From Apostichopus californicus (taxonomy: Eukaryota > Echinodermata > Holothuroidea > Aspidochirotida > Stichopodidae): a stretch of DNA of 64,000 nt. The notes beneath the pieces were generated by a model. It ran no database searches and had not been told where the DNA came from. It saw only the letters and a program-made list of their open reading frames with translations. Location: assembly GCA_020650975.1 (NCBI GenBank), contig JAIPMN010001024.1, positions 1 to 64,000 on the forward strand. The letters are read 5' to 3'. The position numbers were made by a program, and so were the translations under genes. Positions 9,674-22,000 of the stretch are shown one piece after another. The stretch's first letter is position 1. Every line of letters begins with the position of its first letter.

Positions 9674-12600
9674 TTACATTCATACCTATTCCAAAAAGCA
9701 GTTTTGTGAAATGTTGTTTTGTTGAACTTATTTCCTTTTAATTGATCAATGTACCAAACACTTTACGTTTTGTTTTCCCATTATTTAAAATCTGTAAATT
9801 TATTGATAAAGCACAAAGAAAAATGGTTCTTCATACTCACAGTTCACAGATATATTTGAAAATCTTTGTCAATAATCATATTATGCAAACTTTGTCCATG
9901 ATTTGGCTGGGAGCAAAGCGTTTCAGAGATTGGTACAGTAGTAGATCTTAAACCTCCATCTCTTAGGTCAACTGTGTGACTGTAGAAACTTTCTTTAAAC
10001 CAAAGCACAGGGTGTCTTAATTCAAAAGACTGTTTCCACCTTCCAAGTGGGATAAACAGAGCTCCTTATCATGACTGGGGTTGTAGAAGTAGGGATAGGA
10101 CTTGAGGAGCAAATGGTTTAGCATTTGGGATCATCCCCTCCTCCCAGTTATTTCATTTATCTTAAATTACCAAGAGATTGGGAAGTGTGTGGGTACCACA
10201 AACATTCTGAGAGCACTCCTGTGTCATATTGATAATTTCACACTATGGTTGAACATGTGTTAAGAATTCCTGTCAATATGGTGTCCCATAATGCCCTTTT
10301 AAAGTCTCTTTGAACAACCATTGATGCTTCCCAGATTTGAAGAACATCTGTGGTTTTATTTTATTATTATGTGTTTTTCAAACTTAAGATGTAGTAAGAC
10401 AGTTTAGAAATGATATGTTCTATATATAACATTTCTACACATATTTAACATTTTCAAAGCCTCATGTTGTTTTCTTAACTGGACACTTGTATGCAACTGG
10501 AAAGATCTCACATCCACATGTGTTTTGCTGCTTCTTGAGTAACTTATTCTTTAATCATACTTTTACGGGTTCTTTAACAACAAGTCAGCTAATATAGAAC
10601 CAGGGTACCAGAACCGAAAACTTATTCCACTCGCTGCCCCAGTCCCCTTACAACCAGACAGTAACCGTATGATCATTGCAATGTTGCGTCAACTGACTAT
10701 AATGAGTCCCTTGGAAAGGGAATGGATACAAGGTATGGTGCACTTAATGGTTGGTGAACGATCTACTGTGTACTGTTTACACATCATCTTGGCCAACTGG
10801 TTGAGAAGCTATAATACTTTAATGGGTGTGCTTTAATTTCAGCAGTGATAAATGGCATCTTCTCATATAAGTGGGATGGCTTTGCTCACTTGTTGCTGGA
10901 ATGACATCTCAAAACATTTTTTGTTAAATCGACGGGCTGCAGGTAATTTGATTGATTAAACATGTGATCTAATAATTATGCAATGTGATTGTAATAAATC
11001 ATCTTCAATCATTTCTTGGGATTCTTGAACCCTGTCATTTGGTTTGTATCCTGATATCTGTTCCTTCCCCAGCAAGGAAAATTTTGGATTGTAAAGAGTG
11101 CTATATTGCTTTTTCCACTAAGCTTGTGGGGCTAATATGCAAGCATCAATCATATTTGTGTATTGAATGGTATATGGTTATATATTATGGTTATATGATG
11201 CTCAAAGATGTGTACATCATGTGCACTTCCTTTAGTTTGCGTATCATAAGAAACGGTCTTTTTTTTTAATGTCGCAAAGACCGCATTTTAGTTTGCTGGC
11301 AGGAAAATATACTGTGTTGCAAAATGGGACAAACATGATTAATCAGGATTTATAGTAATCTGACACTATGTAAAGCACTCTTTAAAACATTTCACACTTT
11401 CTGGTACCTCTCTCAATCGAGCATTAATTGAGTTAATCTGTAAAAACCATAACACAAAGAGATAAGAAAATTATACTATGAAATAAAATATTGTACATTT
11501 TCACTGATGTATTTTCAATATAGTACAAAAAAGATGGATGAACCACAAATTAGAGGACAAATTATAACCAAAATCAAAAGATGTGTTTCATTCAGTCTTC
11601 ATTTCACTGGTCACTAAGTTTCAAAAAATCTTCACTATACATTTGATGGTACTGAAGGGCTTAGCAGCAAATGGCTGTAATTTTTGTATCTAATAAACTG
11701 TGTCCCATTGATGATGTTTTTTGCTATTTGGACATCAGCAAACTCGAGATGCCTAGGACATTGATATGCCTGCCAGCCTGTAACATTTCCTAGTGCAATC
11801 CATAGAACTCACATAGCACCCTTAGTTGATTAGTTATTTGATTTACTTGCAGAGATGGATGTGGGTGCAATCTGGGAAGGGGGGGGGGGTTGAATAAACT
11901 TTAATGAGCACTTGGACATGTGATTTAGAATTGAGGGGCAACCACAAAGCCACCTCCAAACTATCTGTACAAATGGATTCCCTGTGTACTTTGTAGCACA
12001 AATTCTAGTATTTTAGATGTGTTTCAACAGTGGGGCAGTTTTAAGTGGCAAAGGGTTCTTTTTCACCAAAAAGGGACACTTATTTTTGTTTATGTTCAAT
12101 AGCCATTTTTGAGGCTTTCCACAACACTGGGAGGGCACATTCCACCTGTGCACCCGGGCTTTATCACCTGATTATTTGGGTTACGCAGGGACGAGTTAAG
12201 TGGCAGTGCCAGTGAGATATAAGGTAGAAGGTAATTTTACTGGAAAAGGAGGAATATTTACTGAATATACCACCAACTACCATGCTGCATTTATCTAGCA
12301 TACTTTGCAAAACCTCTGTTAAATGAAAATAAGTCTTCATCGTCTTTGATCATGAAGTACCGAACCGAGAATAAAATGATTCTTGAAAGTCCAGGGACAA
12401 ACATTTCAAACCTCTCTATGAAATACAGTCAACCTTTCACTTGTCACTCCATCAGTTTTGAGAAGTCTCTGTAGAGCTCATTCATCATCCAAGTCTGCAA
12501 CTCACTTTGGTTGCAACGAGAAACTGATCTTGTTAACTCTTAGGTATTTGTAATTGTATCTCTGTGTACAAACTGTACCTGGAGCACACCATTGTCTGGT

Positions 12601-12688
12601 CTAGTCTGCTGTACATAGTTCTCTCTACATAGTTTTTTGTTGCCAATAAGGCTTAACTTTCCTGTGATGTCTACCACAATACTTTTGT
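9674..12688. other. Spacer between DNLZ and LSM2, no further gene seen
   Basis: This holds the DNLZ 3' UTR on the left and the LSM2 3' flank on the right, where the two genes converge. The content is AT-rich with a poly-G tract at 11879-11890. Open frames here (up to 94 codons) lack domains, splice context or coding texture. No tRNA or other RNA gene was recognised. Confidence 0.4.
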
Positions 12689-14260
12689 TCACTGCTTGCT
12701 CTGAGCTGCCTCTTTCCTTGCTGCATCCTGGAGAAGTTGGGTGTCGCATTCATCTGCAGGTAGTTGTACATATCTCACCACAGAACCTCTGATGAAACAG
12801 TTCTTGACTGATAACTGGGAAATGAAATGCAAAAGAAGTCCACAATAAAGGAAACCAGAATGAGTAGTTTATTATCTATATGATCTTGTGTATGAATTTA
12901 AGATGTTAAGTACATTTCTTAATTAAATTACAATATTTTACATTATGGGTTGAAATGATGGAAAACATTCCATTTGAATGGTTACACATTTATAAGTCTC
13001 ACTTTCTTACACCTGCGGTAAAGTTGACTGGTTCAGGTCCACAAAATAATATGCTCCATTGAAGAGACCAACTAGGTGTTGAAGGTGCGTATATTTATGC
13101 AAAACTTTAGTTGATAAGGTGACGGTATCCTTCTCAAAATATCTTTTCGACATGAATCTTGAAAGAGGGCTTGGAGGAAAAATAAAACTCTATTATTCTT
13201 ACCATATGAGGGTATTTATCCGGATCTGTCACAGTGATTTCTGTCAGCTTGATGTTCAGAAACTGATCCACCGAATGCAGAGTACCACAGATACTACCAA
13301 ACAAACAAAAATAATATTATAATGAAGAAACAACCAAATTAAAGTTAAGTAACGTACGTTGCTGGTTAATTCAACTAGGACCGTGACAATTAAATCATTC
13401 TTACTTTAGAAGCTTTAGATATAAACATACAGCTGAAGAAGTTGATAATCTCTCTTTGATTGACAGAAATTGTTACATACCTTAAGTCATTTTTTAACTC
13501 CACCACCACATCTTTCCCAACCAGTGACTTGAAGAAAGAGTAAAACAGCTGAAAGAAAAAAATCAATAACTTAAATCAAGAGAAATGGTGTACAAGTCAA
13601 AATCTTTTTGTGTTAAATGGCAATCCTCATTTTGTTAACAAGTCTCACAGTGATCTTAAAGTTTAAAATAAGGTTGTGCCTATTCACCTGGCAGTCAATA
13701 AGAAATTGCAATATTTCTCATATGGTTGGCACAACTTGGCAGGCAAATAAAAGAATGCAACTGGATGAAGTAAACAGTACACATTATTGATCCAGCTTCC
13801 AGTCAGATAGGGAAACATGTCATTCACCTAGCAGGCTGGCCAAGGAGTAGTGGCCCGCTATCCATCTGACTGGCTAGTTCCTATTCTCCATTTCCTTGGC
13901 CTATGTATTCAATAATTACTAGGCCTAGCTTGGCAACCTGACAGTGACACACTGATCTGGCTAGTAAGTATTGCCTATTGGCTACAGATTTTGAACATTA
14001 TTTATAATAATGAATCATGCAGTGAATTTCATTTCCAACAAGTGTAATTAGTATATTATATCGTATCATATCAAGCTTTCTACTTCTGATTCCTTGGTTC
14101 GACCATAAATAACCATCTAAACTACACATTGCTGTCCTCGAGTCAATCTCTACTTTATCGCGCAATAGGTATCAATGTATTGTAAAGCATAGTCTACAAA
14201 ACCAGTTTATACGTAGCTCCAGTTAAGCGCACGCGATTTGCCCTTTGGGTTACTTACCAT
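12689..14260 (-). CDS. LSM2: LSM2, U6 snRNA-associated Sm-like protein
   Basis: Coding exons, in transcript order: 14258-14260 (ATG only), 13481-13548, 13203-13293 and 12689-12814. Every junction is GT/AG and the phases agree. The 95-residue product is the length of human LSM2 and nearly identical to it: LFYSFFKSLVGKDVVVELKN, then SICGTLHSVDQFLNIKL, KYPHM, LSVKNCFIRGSVVRYVQLP and ADECDTQLLQDAARKEA. Sm motif 1 (about residues 10-50) and Sm motif 2 (about 58-72) are intact. LSM2 is a subunit of the nuclear LSM2-8 ring on the U6 3' end and the cytoplasmic LSM1-7 decapping activator. The initiator codon is alone on its exon, followed at once by GTAAGT. Residues near the C-terminus differ slightly from human. 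Confidence 0.97.
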
Positions 14261-14999
14261 TATGCTAGAGAATCCTTTCGAGGAATGATGAAGGATACTA
14301 AATAAGACCTTTAGACGGTACTATGGATTAACTAAATGAAGCTGTAATGAGGTGCATGGAAGTTGGTACACATCCGATCTTGTTTTACCTATATTGTTCT
14401 AAGATGCGCACCGGTGCTTTCTCTCGTTTAGACTACGCTAGCCTTCCGCTAGCTGTAGCCTTTATCGGTGGTGCGCCCTCTCATATTTGTTTAGGTTGGG
14501 GTGGTCCCCATAGTACGTAGTGGCACCATACTTTATTTTGTTGTATCAATGATGTGCGTGAGAGATGGGGAGGGGTGGAGGAGGAGGGTTTGTAAAAAAC
14601 CCTAAGAGTACTCATCCTAGACCATTGGCCCCTACATCAAACTTACGGAATTGACTATTGAAGTATTCATTAACGACAAAGAAGGATAATAAACTCGTAA
14701 AAACATTTTTCTGTAAGAGCGATGAACCAAGATTTACTCTAGCACATACACACAATTTGTTAGCTATTCTAACTGCTTCGCTGCTTGCCAATCTACTCAG
14801 GGAAGAGAGAGATAAGGAGAAAACCATTCACGATTCCCACTGCATCTGCCAAGCTACTGCGGAGAGGGTTCAACGTGTCACTTAGTAATGTGCATTAAAC
14901 TATAAATAAGGATGTGAAAAATTATTTGATGGCTTGATAAAAAACTAGTCAAATAAAATAATACAGGCATAACTTGCTCATTATTTGGACATGTTTGGT
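14261..14999. other. LSM2 5' flank and spacer
   Basis: The 5' leader and probable promoter of LSM2 lie here. About 14220-14480 is richer in G+C and CpG than its surroundings, as expected of a housekeeping promoter, but no TATA box or named site is clear. Overlapping frames of 71-75 codons on opposite strands at 14612-14885 have no recognisable product. Confidence 0.4.
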
Positions 15000-15270
15000 A
15001 TAATATCTCTTCTTACAAAGAAGGTTTAATATTCGGCATAACTTTTATTTTGGTAGGGTTGTGAATGAGTGGAATGGTTTGCCTAAGAAAGTTGTACTTG
15101 CAAGTACGTAGTGTGAATGGGTTGAAGAATGCTTTGGACAAGGCCTTTAAAGCATTGTAATCGGGTCTGATTTTTTGTGTCTTCGGTTTGTTTCCTTTCC
15201 TATAAGGTCCTTGATGGGGACTTGAGTGTCCCTCCTGAGCCTTTTTTTCTACTAAACTATCTTCAATTGC
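15000..15270 (+). mobile_element. LINE 3' fragment, sense
   Basis: In shifting plus-strand frames, this reads like the C-terminal end of a non-LTR retrotransposon reverse transcriptase: RVVNEWNGLPKKVVLA, then VNGLKNALDKAF, a typical LINE endonuclease/RT tail. A 3' untranslated stretch shared with 8020-8245 follows. The frame is interrupted and only the 3' tail is present, so it is a dead, 5'-truncated copy. The clade (CR1/L2-like or another) is not resolved. Confidence 0.7.
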
Positions 15271-15794
15271 TCTGGTTATGGGGCAGTCATTATATAACAT
15301 GTAGCTGTCGAGATATTGCTTGCTATGCAACGATTGACTATTCTATTGTATTCTTTCTGTTATCATGCGGCCCTATTTGTGTACTGTTGGTATGAATCAG
15401 ATCGACAAACTTATGTCTGTAATATCTTAACACCTATAACTGTACTCTATACTTCTGTCAATTACAAAGTTTGTAACGACAAAAAAAGAACGGTGACATT
15501 TTTATTTCTCGTGATCCACATTTTTAATGCATGCAAGTTATCCAATGTAACATAAAACAAATGTTTTACAAAGAAAAATGAATAAACGTTGTCCAAGAAG
15601 AAATAATGATATCAAAAACATGATAATCATTTCAAACTAAAATTTAAATAGCTGTGTTACCACTTTTCGTTGTTCTTGGATTTTTAAGCTGAGAAAAACA
15701 GACCGAAACAAACAAACATAGAAAAGGAAGAAGAAGAATCATCATCTTCCTTATTCCTTCAGTAAAGTTGCTTCACTTATAAAACTTCATAATA

Positions 15795-15892
15795 TCCATG
15801 TCAAATGATAAAGCCATGACAACCATGTCAAATTACAAAGCCATGACATCCATGTCAAATGATAAAGCCATGACAACCATGTCAAATGAAGC
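15795..15892 (+). repeat. 33-bp tandem repeat, about 3 units
   Basis: The unit CCATGTCAAATGATAAAG plus CCATGACAA (and variants, ATTACAAAG) is repeated three times head to tail with few mismatches. It lies just before the 36-bp array and shares the ATCCATG/CCATG flavour of the array at 16490-16870. Confidence 0.7.
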
Positions 15893-15964
15893 ATGATGAT
15901 AATCTTCTTTTTCTATACACAAACATGATTGCTTGGCCGTAATTGCTTTGCTACAAGTAGGATG

Positions 15965-16330
15965 TAGCTCTTGTATCATGTATTAAGTATCAACAAATAC
16001 CTTGTTGTAGCAACTGTATCATGTATCAACAAGTATGTTGATGTAGCTACTGTATCATGCATCAACATGTACATTGATGTAGCTAATGTACCATGTATCA
16101 ACAAGAATGTTGATGTAGCTAATGTATCATGCATCAACAAGTATGTTGATGTAGCTACTGTATCATGTATCAACAAGTACATTGATGTAGCTAATGTACC
16201 ACGTATCAACAAGAATGTTGATGTAGCTAATGTATCATGCATCAACAGGTATGTTGATGTAGCTACTGTATAATGTATCAACAAGTACATTGATGTAGCT
16301 AATGTATCAACAAGTAAGTTGATCTAGCTA
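15965..16330. repeat. 36-bp minisatellite, about 10 units, hairpin-forming
   Basis: The unit begins TGTTGATGTAGCTACTGTAT and continues CATGTATCAACAAGTA. Units alternate between a CTACTGTATCATG form and a CTAATGTACCATG form, suggesting a higher-order 72-bp period. ATCAACA and TGTTGAT flank a 4-base loop at every unit junction, so each unit can fold. Because 36 is a multiple of three, open frames of about 100 codons run on both strands; I treat these as by-products. Confidence 0.9.
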
Positions 16331-16489
16331 TTTCACTCATTATAATGCGTGCGTAACTTTAGATATAACATTGTTTAGACCATACCATTAAACTAAGAAT
16401 ATGTCCCACTTATGCACAATAAGAAAAATGAAAGCCCTACCCATGATTAAAATATCCCATGAAAATAATGTAACATGATATATGTTATA

Positions 16490-16870
16490 TTCTTGTAAGG
16501 AGGTATCCATGATGTCCATGAGCATGATGTCCATGAGCATAATATCCATGTAACATGTTATCCATGTAAGAAGATATTCATGACATCTATCAATGAGGTA
16601 TCCTTAATATCTTGTAACAAGGTATCCACAAGGTATCCACAAGCATAATATCCATGTAACAAGATATCCATGTCATTCATGAGAATAAGCTCCATGACAG
16701 CAATCAATGAGATATTCGTAATATCCTTGTAACATGGTATCCATTAATCCATGAACACCATATCCATGCGATAAGATATCCATAACTTTCATGGACATGA
16801 TCTCCATTACATCTATCATCAGATATCCATAACATCTATGATAATCAATGAAACAAGAAATCCATGCATG
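16490..16870. repeat. Degenerate ATCCATG-rich repeat
   Basis: Short blocks like AAGATATCCATG and GAGCATAATATCCATGT recur every 15-35 bp with much drift. The tract includes a clean tandem copy near 16508-16540 (GATGTCCATGAGCAT twice). It belongs with the neighbouring 33- and 36-bp arrays in an approximately 1.1-kb satellite-rich island. Confidence 0.6.
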
Positions 16871-18977
16871 TATACTGTTAATACCTATAATCATAATATG
16901 AACAAGATATCTGTATATCAGGTATCAAATTTGATCTTGTATTTAGTATTCAATACAAGTTCCGGTCAGCCCTTTATGAATTTGAAATATTCAAGACATT
17001 AAACTATTAAACCTCTTCATAAAAGTTACTATGTACGATGAAACTAAGGTACCCTAATTAATTTATTTACTAATATAAATAAAAACACGGAACATTTATT
17101 TTTATCGAAGCTTTTAAAGAAAGTTGCAAGTGAAGAGTAACATTCAGTTGTTCTGGTAACAAAAGACATAGATATAACGTTATACAGTATGATATGCAAA
17201 TTTAAAACACCACATTTCGTATTGCAACTATTGCCGCTCAAATGAATACTTGTAGATTACATACCCACTAGAAAGTTAATCCATGCAAGAACAAATCGAT
17301 TGTGCATCTATGATAGCTTTTGAACCTTTCCAAGATCTTGACCCACTATATAAGTCAGGACTCATCTATAAGGAATCTTGCAAGTTGTCCATAAGACAAA
17401 GTGACGTTATTTTTTGCGGCTGAGTTTCATTGATAAAATGGGTTCTAAGATAGACAAACTGCCATAAATGTAAATACTATTCGTTGTTGCTTCATATGAA
17501 ATGTCTTTAAGTCACATGTTTTGTCCATATTTTGTAAGATGTGAAACAAAAGCACAAAAGTGAACAACTAAACTGGACATCATTTATCAATCCACCAAGC
17601 TCAATGAAAACAGGAAAAGATTAGTCAATTGAGTAAGAATTTAGCAGTAGTACACTTTTACCATGTGGGTTTTTTACTTCTTCTACAAAGCTCTTGCTAG
17701 TCAGCACTTACTCAAGATTGGAATAAAAAGCAAGATTATGGCTGATTTTAAAACTGTTAAAGACAATGTGAAGTACTAATTTTTTGAAGTACTAATTTTT
17801 TCCTACTCTCACTTTTTTGCAACTTTACAGCTCATTTGAGACACTGATTTGGTATAAATTTGATCCTTCCTATGGAGAGATAAATACAAAAGAAAAATCC
17901 CAAAACCTTTGTGATATTAACAACTTCTCCTAAAAAGCCATGACAGCTGGTTCAGGTTTTCCAAATTCTGATGTAGCAAATTTTTTTTCCACAGAGCAAG
18001 AACAACAGAAGTTTGTACCTTTATTGCAAAACTTTTGCAAGGCAATTTGTTTACCTTGCCAGGGCAAATGCAAGAAGAACTGTGCAGAACAATACACCTT
18101 TTAGAGTATGAAGGATTCATAATTCAAGGAGTAATCAAATCCCTTACTAGTTTTATTCATTTCTTTAGACTATTCTGTGATAAAGTTCTGTGAATTTTTC
18201 TTTACCATTGTCGTGACTTCATTGCAACCAGCAGACAAATCACAGAGTGTAGTAATTTTGCGACAGGTTACTAGAAAGCAGAATCTATGCTCATTGCATG
18301 GGCAAAGATAATGATTGATTAAGTACAATACAATTGTTTCTCCAAAAAAAACAGCTGTTTCCTCTGTCATCTGCAACTCTATTGCACACCATACACCTTA
18401 GACATGGGTTATTGACTACAGAAAGGAAAGCAATTAAAGGGTGTGAAGACTCGCGCAAAAAGAAACGTCTAATGCCGGTACTCTGACCTAGTTTCGAATG
18501 AGGTGTAACAGAAGTGTTAGGCACCACCATCGATCCCAGAAAATACACACACACAGCTTGCTTCCATCGGTAATTAGACACTAGTGTACAGTCAGTACAT
18601 ACAGCTGCGGTAAATACCCACAGCACAGTGTACAAACAATACAGCGATGGACATCTCAGGTCCAGCTAAAGATAACAAGGTATCACTATTTCTGTACTGT
18701 CTGCATTTTGTAGCGACACAAAACAAAACGTCACTTGCAAGCAACGGAAAGTTAACTTAATTAGATGGCCGCACGCGGTTTGGGGCGAGTCTTCAATGCC
18801 CTTAACCTAAGTGACCTTGTAAGATTTTTTTTTCCTGGAAATTGTTCCTTGCTACTTCTTTTTTTTTGGTACAAAACTCTGATAGAACCAACAAGCCAAA
18901 ATACCAATCATTCACCCAAGCGACTGAGAAAGAGAGCCATGCATATGACAAAAAAGCTTAAACTAAAATCTGAGGAG
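16871..18977. other. Spacer between LSM2 and SLC39A7, no gene supported
   Basis: This is AT-rich DNA upstream of LSM2 and downstream of SLC39A7. Minus-strand frames of 65-114 codons (17044-18635) have no domain, conserved motif or exon junctions that fit together. Short ATG-to-donor segments on the plus strand at 18651-18683 and 18765-18818 are noted among the rejected items. Confidence 0.35.
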
Positions 18978-18983
18978 TTTAAT
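18978..18983 (-). promoter_or_regulatory. Possible SLC39A7 polyadenylation signal
   Basis: On the minus strand this reads ATTAAA, the commonest variant of AATAAA, about 52 bases past the SLC39A7 stop codon. A canonical AATAAA occurs only much further on, near 18165. The choice between a short and a long 3' UTR is not settled. Confidence 0.35.
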
Positions 18984-19034
18984 TATAATCTAACATAAAT
19001 CATCCATCGATGTAGAATATTATTTTCGATATTA

Positions 19035-22000
19035 TCATTCGTAGGCAGCGATGACAACCATCAGACCCACACCGGATAGTAAACCCAAGATTTCGAGTAT
19101 CGATTGCCCCGGTTTAGAATCCTCTAGTAGTTCTGGAATGACAGTTACCGTAGCGATGTAGATGAACCCTCCAGCAGTTAAAGGTAGAATCCAAGTATTA
19201 GAATCCCCACTGCCCTCTGTTAGCAGGGCAAATATACAGCCAGCTAGTGCTCCAACTGCTGTCAGTAACTGCAAGTACATTGCCTGGTGAAAGTGTACAG
19301 AAAAGAAAATAATCCATCTATTGAAATTGCTGGCATGTCATATTCTGACAACTAAATCGCTTTCCCAGATATTCACTTTTAAATTATGTCAACCTAAATC
19401 ATCACACATTTGATGGCTTGGCATCCACTCTTCATTTTATACTTACTGTTCTTTTTGATCAGTTGTTTCTGCTTAGTTTCCAATTTTGTAAATAACTTGC
19501 TTGTGACACACCGTATTTATGTAGGCCATGGAACTTAACTTTCCTTATATCTGTCTCTTGAAAGTAGGTTTTGCACTTAATCACCAAATTTATGTAGGCC
19601 ATGGAACTTAACTTTCCTTATAACTGTCTCTTAAAAGTAGGTTTTGCTCTTAATCACCAAATTTATGTAGGCCATGGAACTTAACTTTCCTTATACCTGT
19701 CTCTTAAAAGTAGGTTTTGCACTTAATCACCAAATTTATGTAGGCCATGGAACTTAACTTTCCTTATACCTATCTCTTAAAAGTAGGTTTTGCTCTTAAT
19801 CACCAAATTTATGTAGGCCATGGAACTTAACTTTCCTTATACCTGTCTCTTAAAAGTAGGTTTTGCTCTTAATCACCAAACTTATGTAGGCCATAGAACT
19901 TAACTTTCCTTATACCTGTCTCTTAAAGGTAGGTTTTGCTCTCAATCACCAAATTTATGTAGGCCATGGCACTTAACTTTCCTTATACCTGTCTCTTAAA
20001 AGTAGGTTTTGCTCTTAATCACCAAACTTATGTAGGCCATAGAACTTAACTTTCCTTATACCTGTCTCTTAAAGGTAGGTTTTGCTCTTAATCACCAAAT
20101 TTATGTAGGCCATGGAACTTAACTTTCCTTATACCTGTCTCTAAAAGGTAGGTTTTGCTCTTAATCACCAAATTTATGTAGGCCATGGCACTTAACTTTC
20201 CTTATACCTGTCTCTTAAAAGTAGGTTTTGCTCTTAATCACCAAACTTATGTAGGCCATGGAACTTAACTTTCCTTATACCTGTCTCTTAAAAGTAGCTT
20301 TTTGCTCTTAATCAGTGCACTTCGTTCTTACCTTGCGTTTGCTACAACCAGATTGCACTAGAATGGCAAAGTCTCCTATTTCATGCGGGACCTCATGAAG
20401 TAATATAGTGATTGTTGTAACAATGCCTAAAGGACGTCCGACCAGGAAGGAAGCACCAATAGCAAGACCATCTGTAAAATTGTGCATACAATCTGCAGCC
20501 AAGTTCAAGAATCCTGCCACTTTGATCCCTTCTTCTGTAAGAAAGAAATAAGAACAAATACAAATCAATGAAAGGATACCCATGAAATCTTCAATCTTAA
20601 GGTTCACAGCACTTGACCATTGACCTAAACAATTCAGTTTCCCTTGTATATCTACTAACACTTCTTTCTTTTCTGCGCTCTGTAGTAGATTATAGTTTCA
20701 TATTAATTGTTTGTCATCACACCAAACGGCTGAACCTCCCAGCCTACGCTATGGTGATATACGTCAACAGGCTTCATTCATTCTTGTATATATATCTCAC
20801 CACTTGCCTTACAGTTAACCCTTTTGAATAGACGTGTGCTTAAACCGGCTACCTCAGTGTTATTGTATTTTCTTGTGGTTCTCTCATACCGGAGTCACCA
20901 CACGCTCCATTTAAACTGCATGGTACTGTATGCATCATTAATTTACCATACTGCATACTGTAGGTGTACTATTGTGAAATGTTATATTTTAAGCAAGGGT
21001 ATCTTTTTAAGCTGGTATTAGCTACCGAGAAAGTTAAACTAGAAATCAATCACCGATGAGCTTCCTTGGGCAGGTTACAATTAAAAAAATAATTATGCTC
21101 CTTTAGCAGTAAATCTCACGGGCTGCAATACATATTTGTTGTGACATTTTGATACTATATAGCTAAAAATTAAACAAAATCAACTCAAAATTATGCCTTA
21201 AGAATTCCTTCAAACAAACTGACTTATACCATTTTGATCATGTTCTGCTGCTTTATTTCCAGGTTTCTTGTCTCCCTTTTTCCTGTTTCTGATTTCTGTC
21301 CCCTCTGTTCCTTTCTTGTGCTTTTCCTCGTTATTTTTTTCCGACTTTTGTCCGTGGTCACCATGGCTGTGACTATGTTCTCCTTTGACGTGTCTCACAA
21401 ACTTCTCAACAGCAAGAAATAAAATGATCCCAGACAGAACATAGAGGCCTGTAATATGATAGAAGATAATTTTGGTGATAAGATTGGCACAGTATTTATA
21501 GTGTACCATATAAATAAACTGTGTACTTCAAAGTCTTGGTTTAATTGTTATCACTATGACGGGTGGAAATTTAATGCATGGATAAAACTTCAATTTGCAC
21601 GATATGGTTTAAACATGTAAACTCATCAACAAAGTGATGCAAACCATGTCTTCCACTTAACCATGAATGAGAGAGATATTTGAAATGGTCTAAACAAACA
21701 TTAACAAATTGTTTTTACCACAACTCAGTCTTTCATATTCCCTTACCTATGGCTGATAACATTTGAGTATATAACAGAAAATTTAAGTAGATTAAGAGAC
21801 TGGTATTTCTGAGGTTTTTGGATATATTTCTTTACTGATCATTACCGAGGTTGTAGTGCAGCTTATATTACATTACTCAATACAATATGTAAAACATGAC
21901 TATTAGACTTTTAAGCAAGTTTTATTATTCAAACTCTCTTTTTTCACTCACATAAACCATAACATTATTAACAAAGGAATTTCGCCTTCAATAAGTTAAG

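Noticed and set aside
15971-16290. Open frames of 100 and 104 codons on opposite strands
   Set aside because: Both are products of the 36-bp tandem repeat, whose length is a multiple of three.
18651-18818. Two plus-strand ATG segments, each ending at a donor-like GT (MDISGPAKDNK and MAARGLGRVFNALNLSDL)
   Set aside because: They look like alternative first exons, but no downstream plus-strand exon of matching phase was found and SLC39A7 occupies the opposite strand directly beyond. Kept only as a note.
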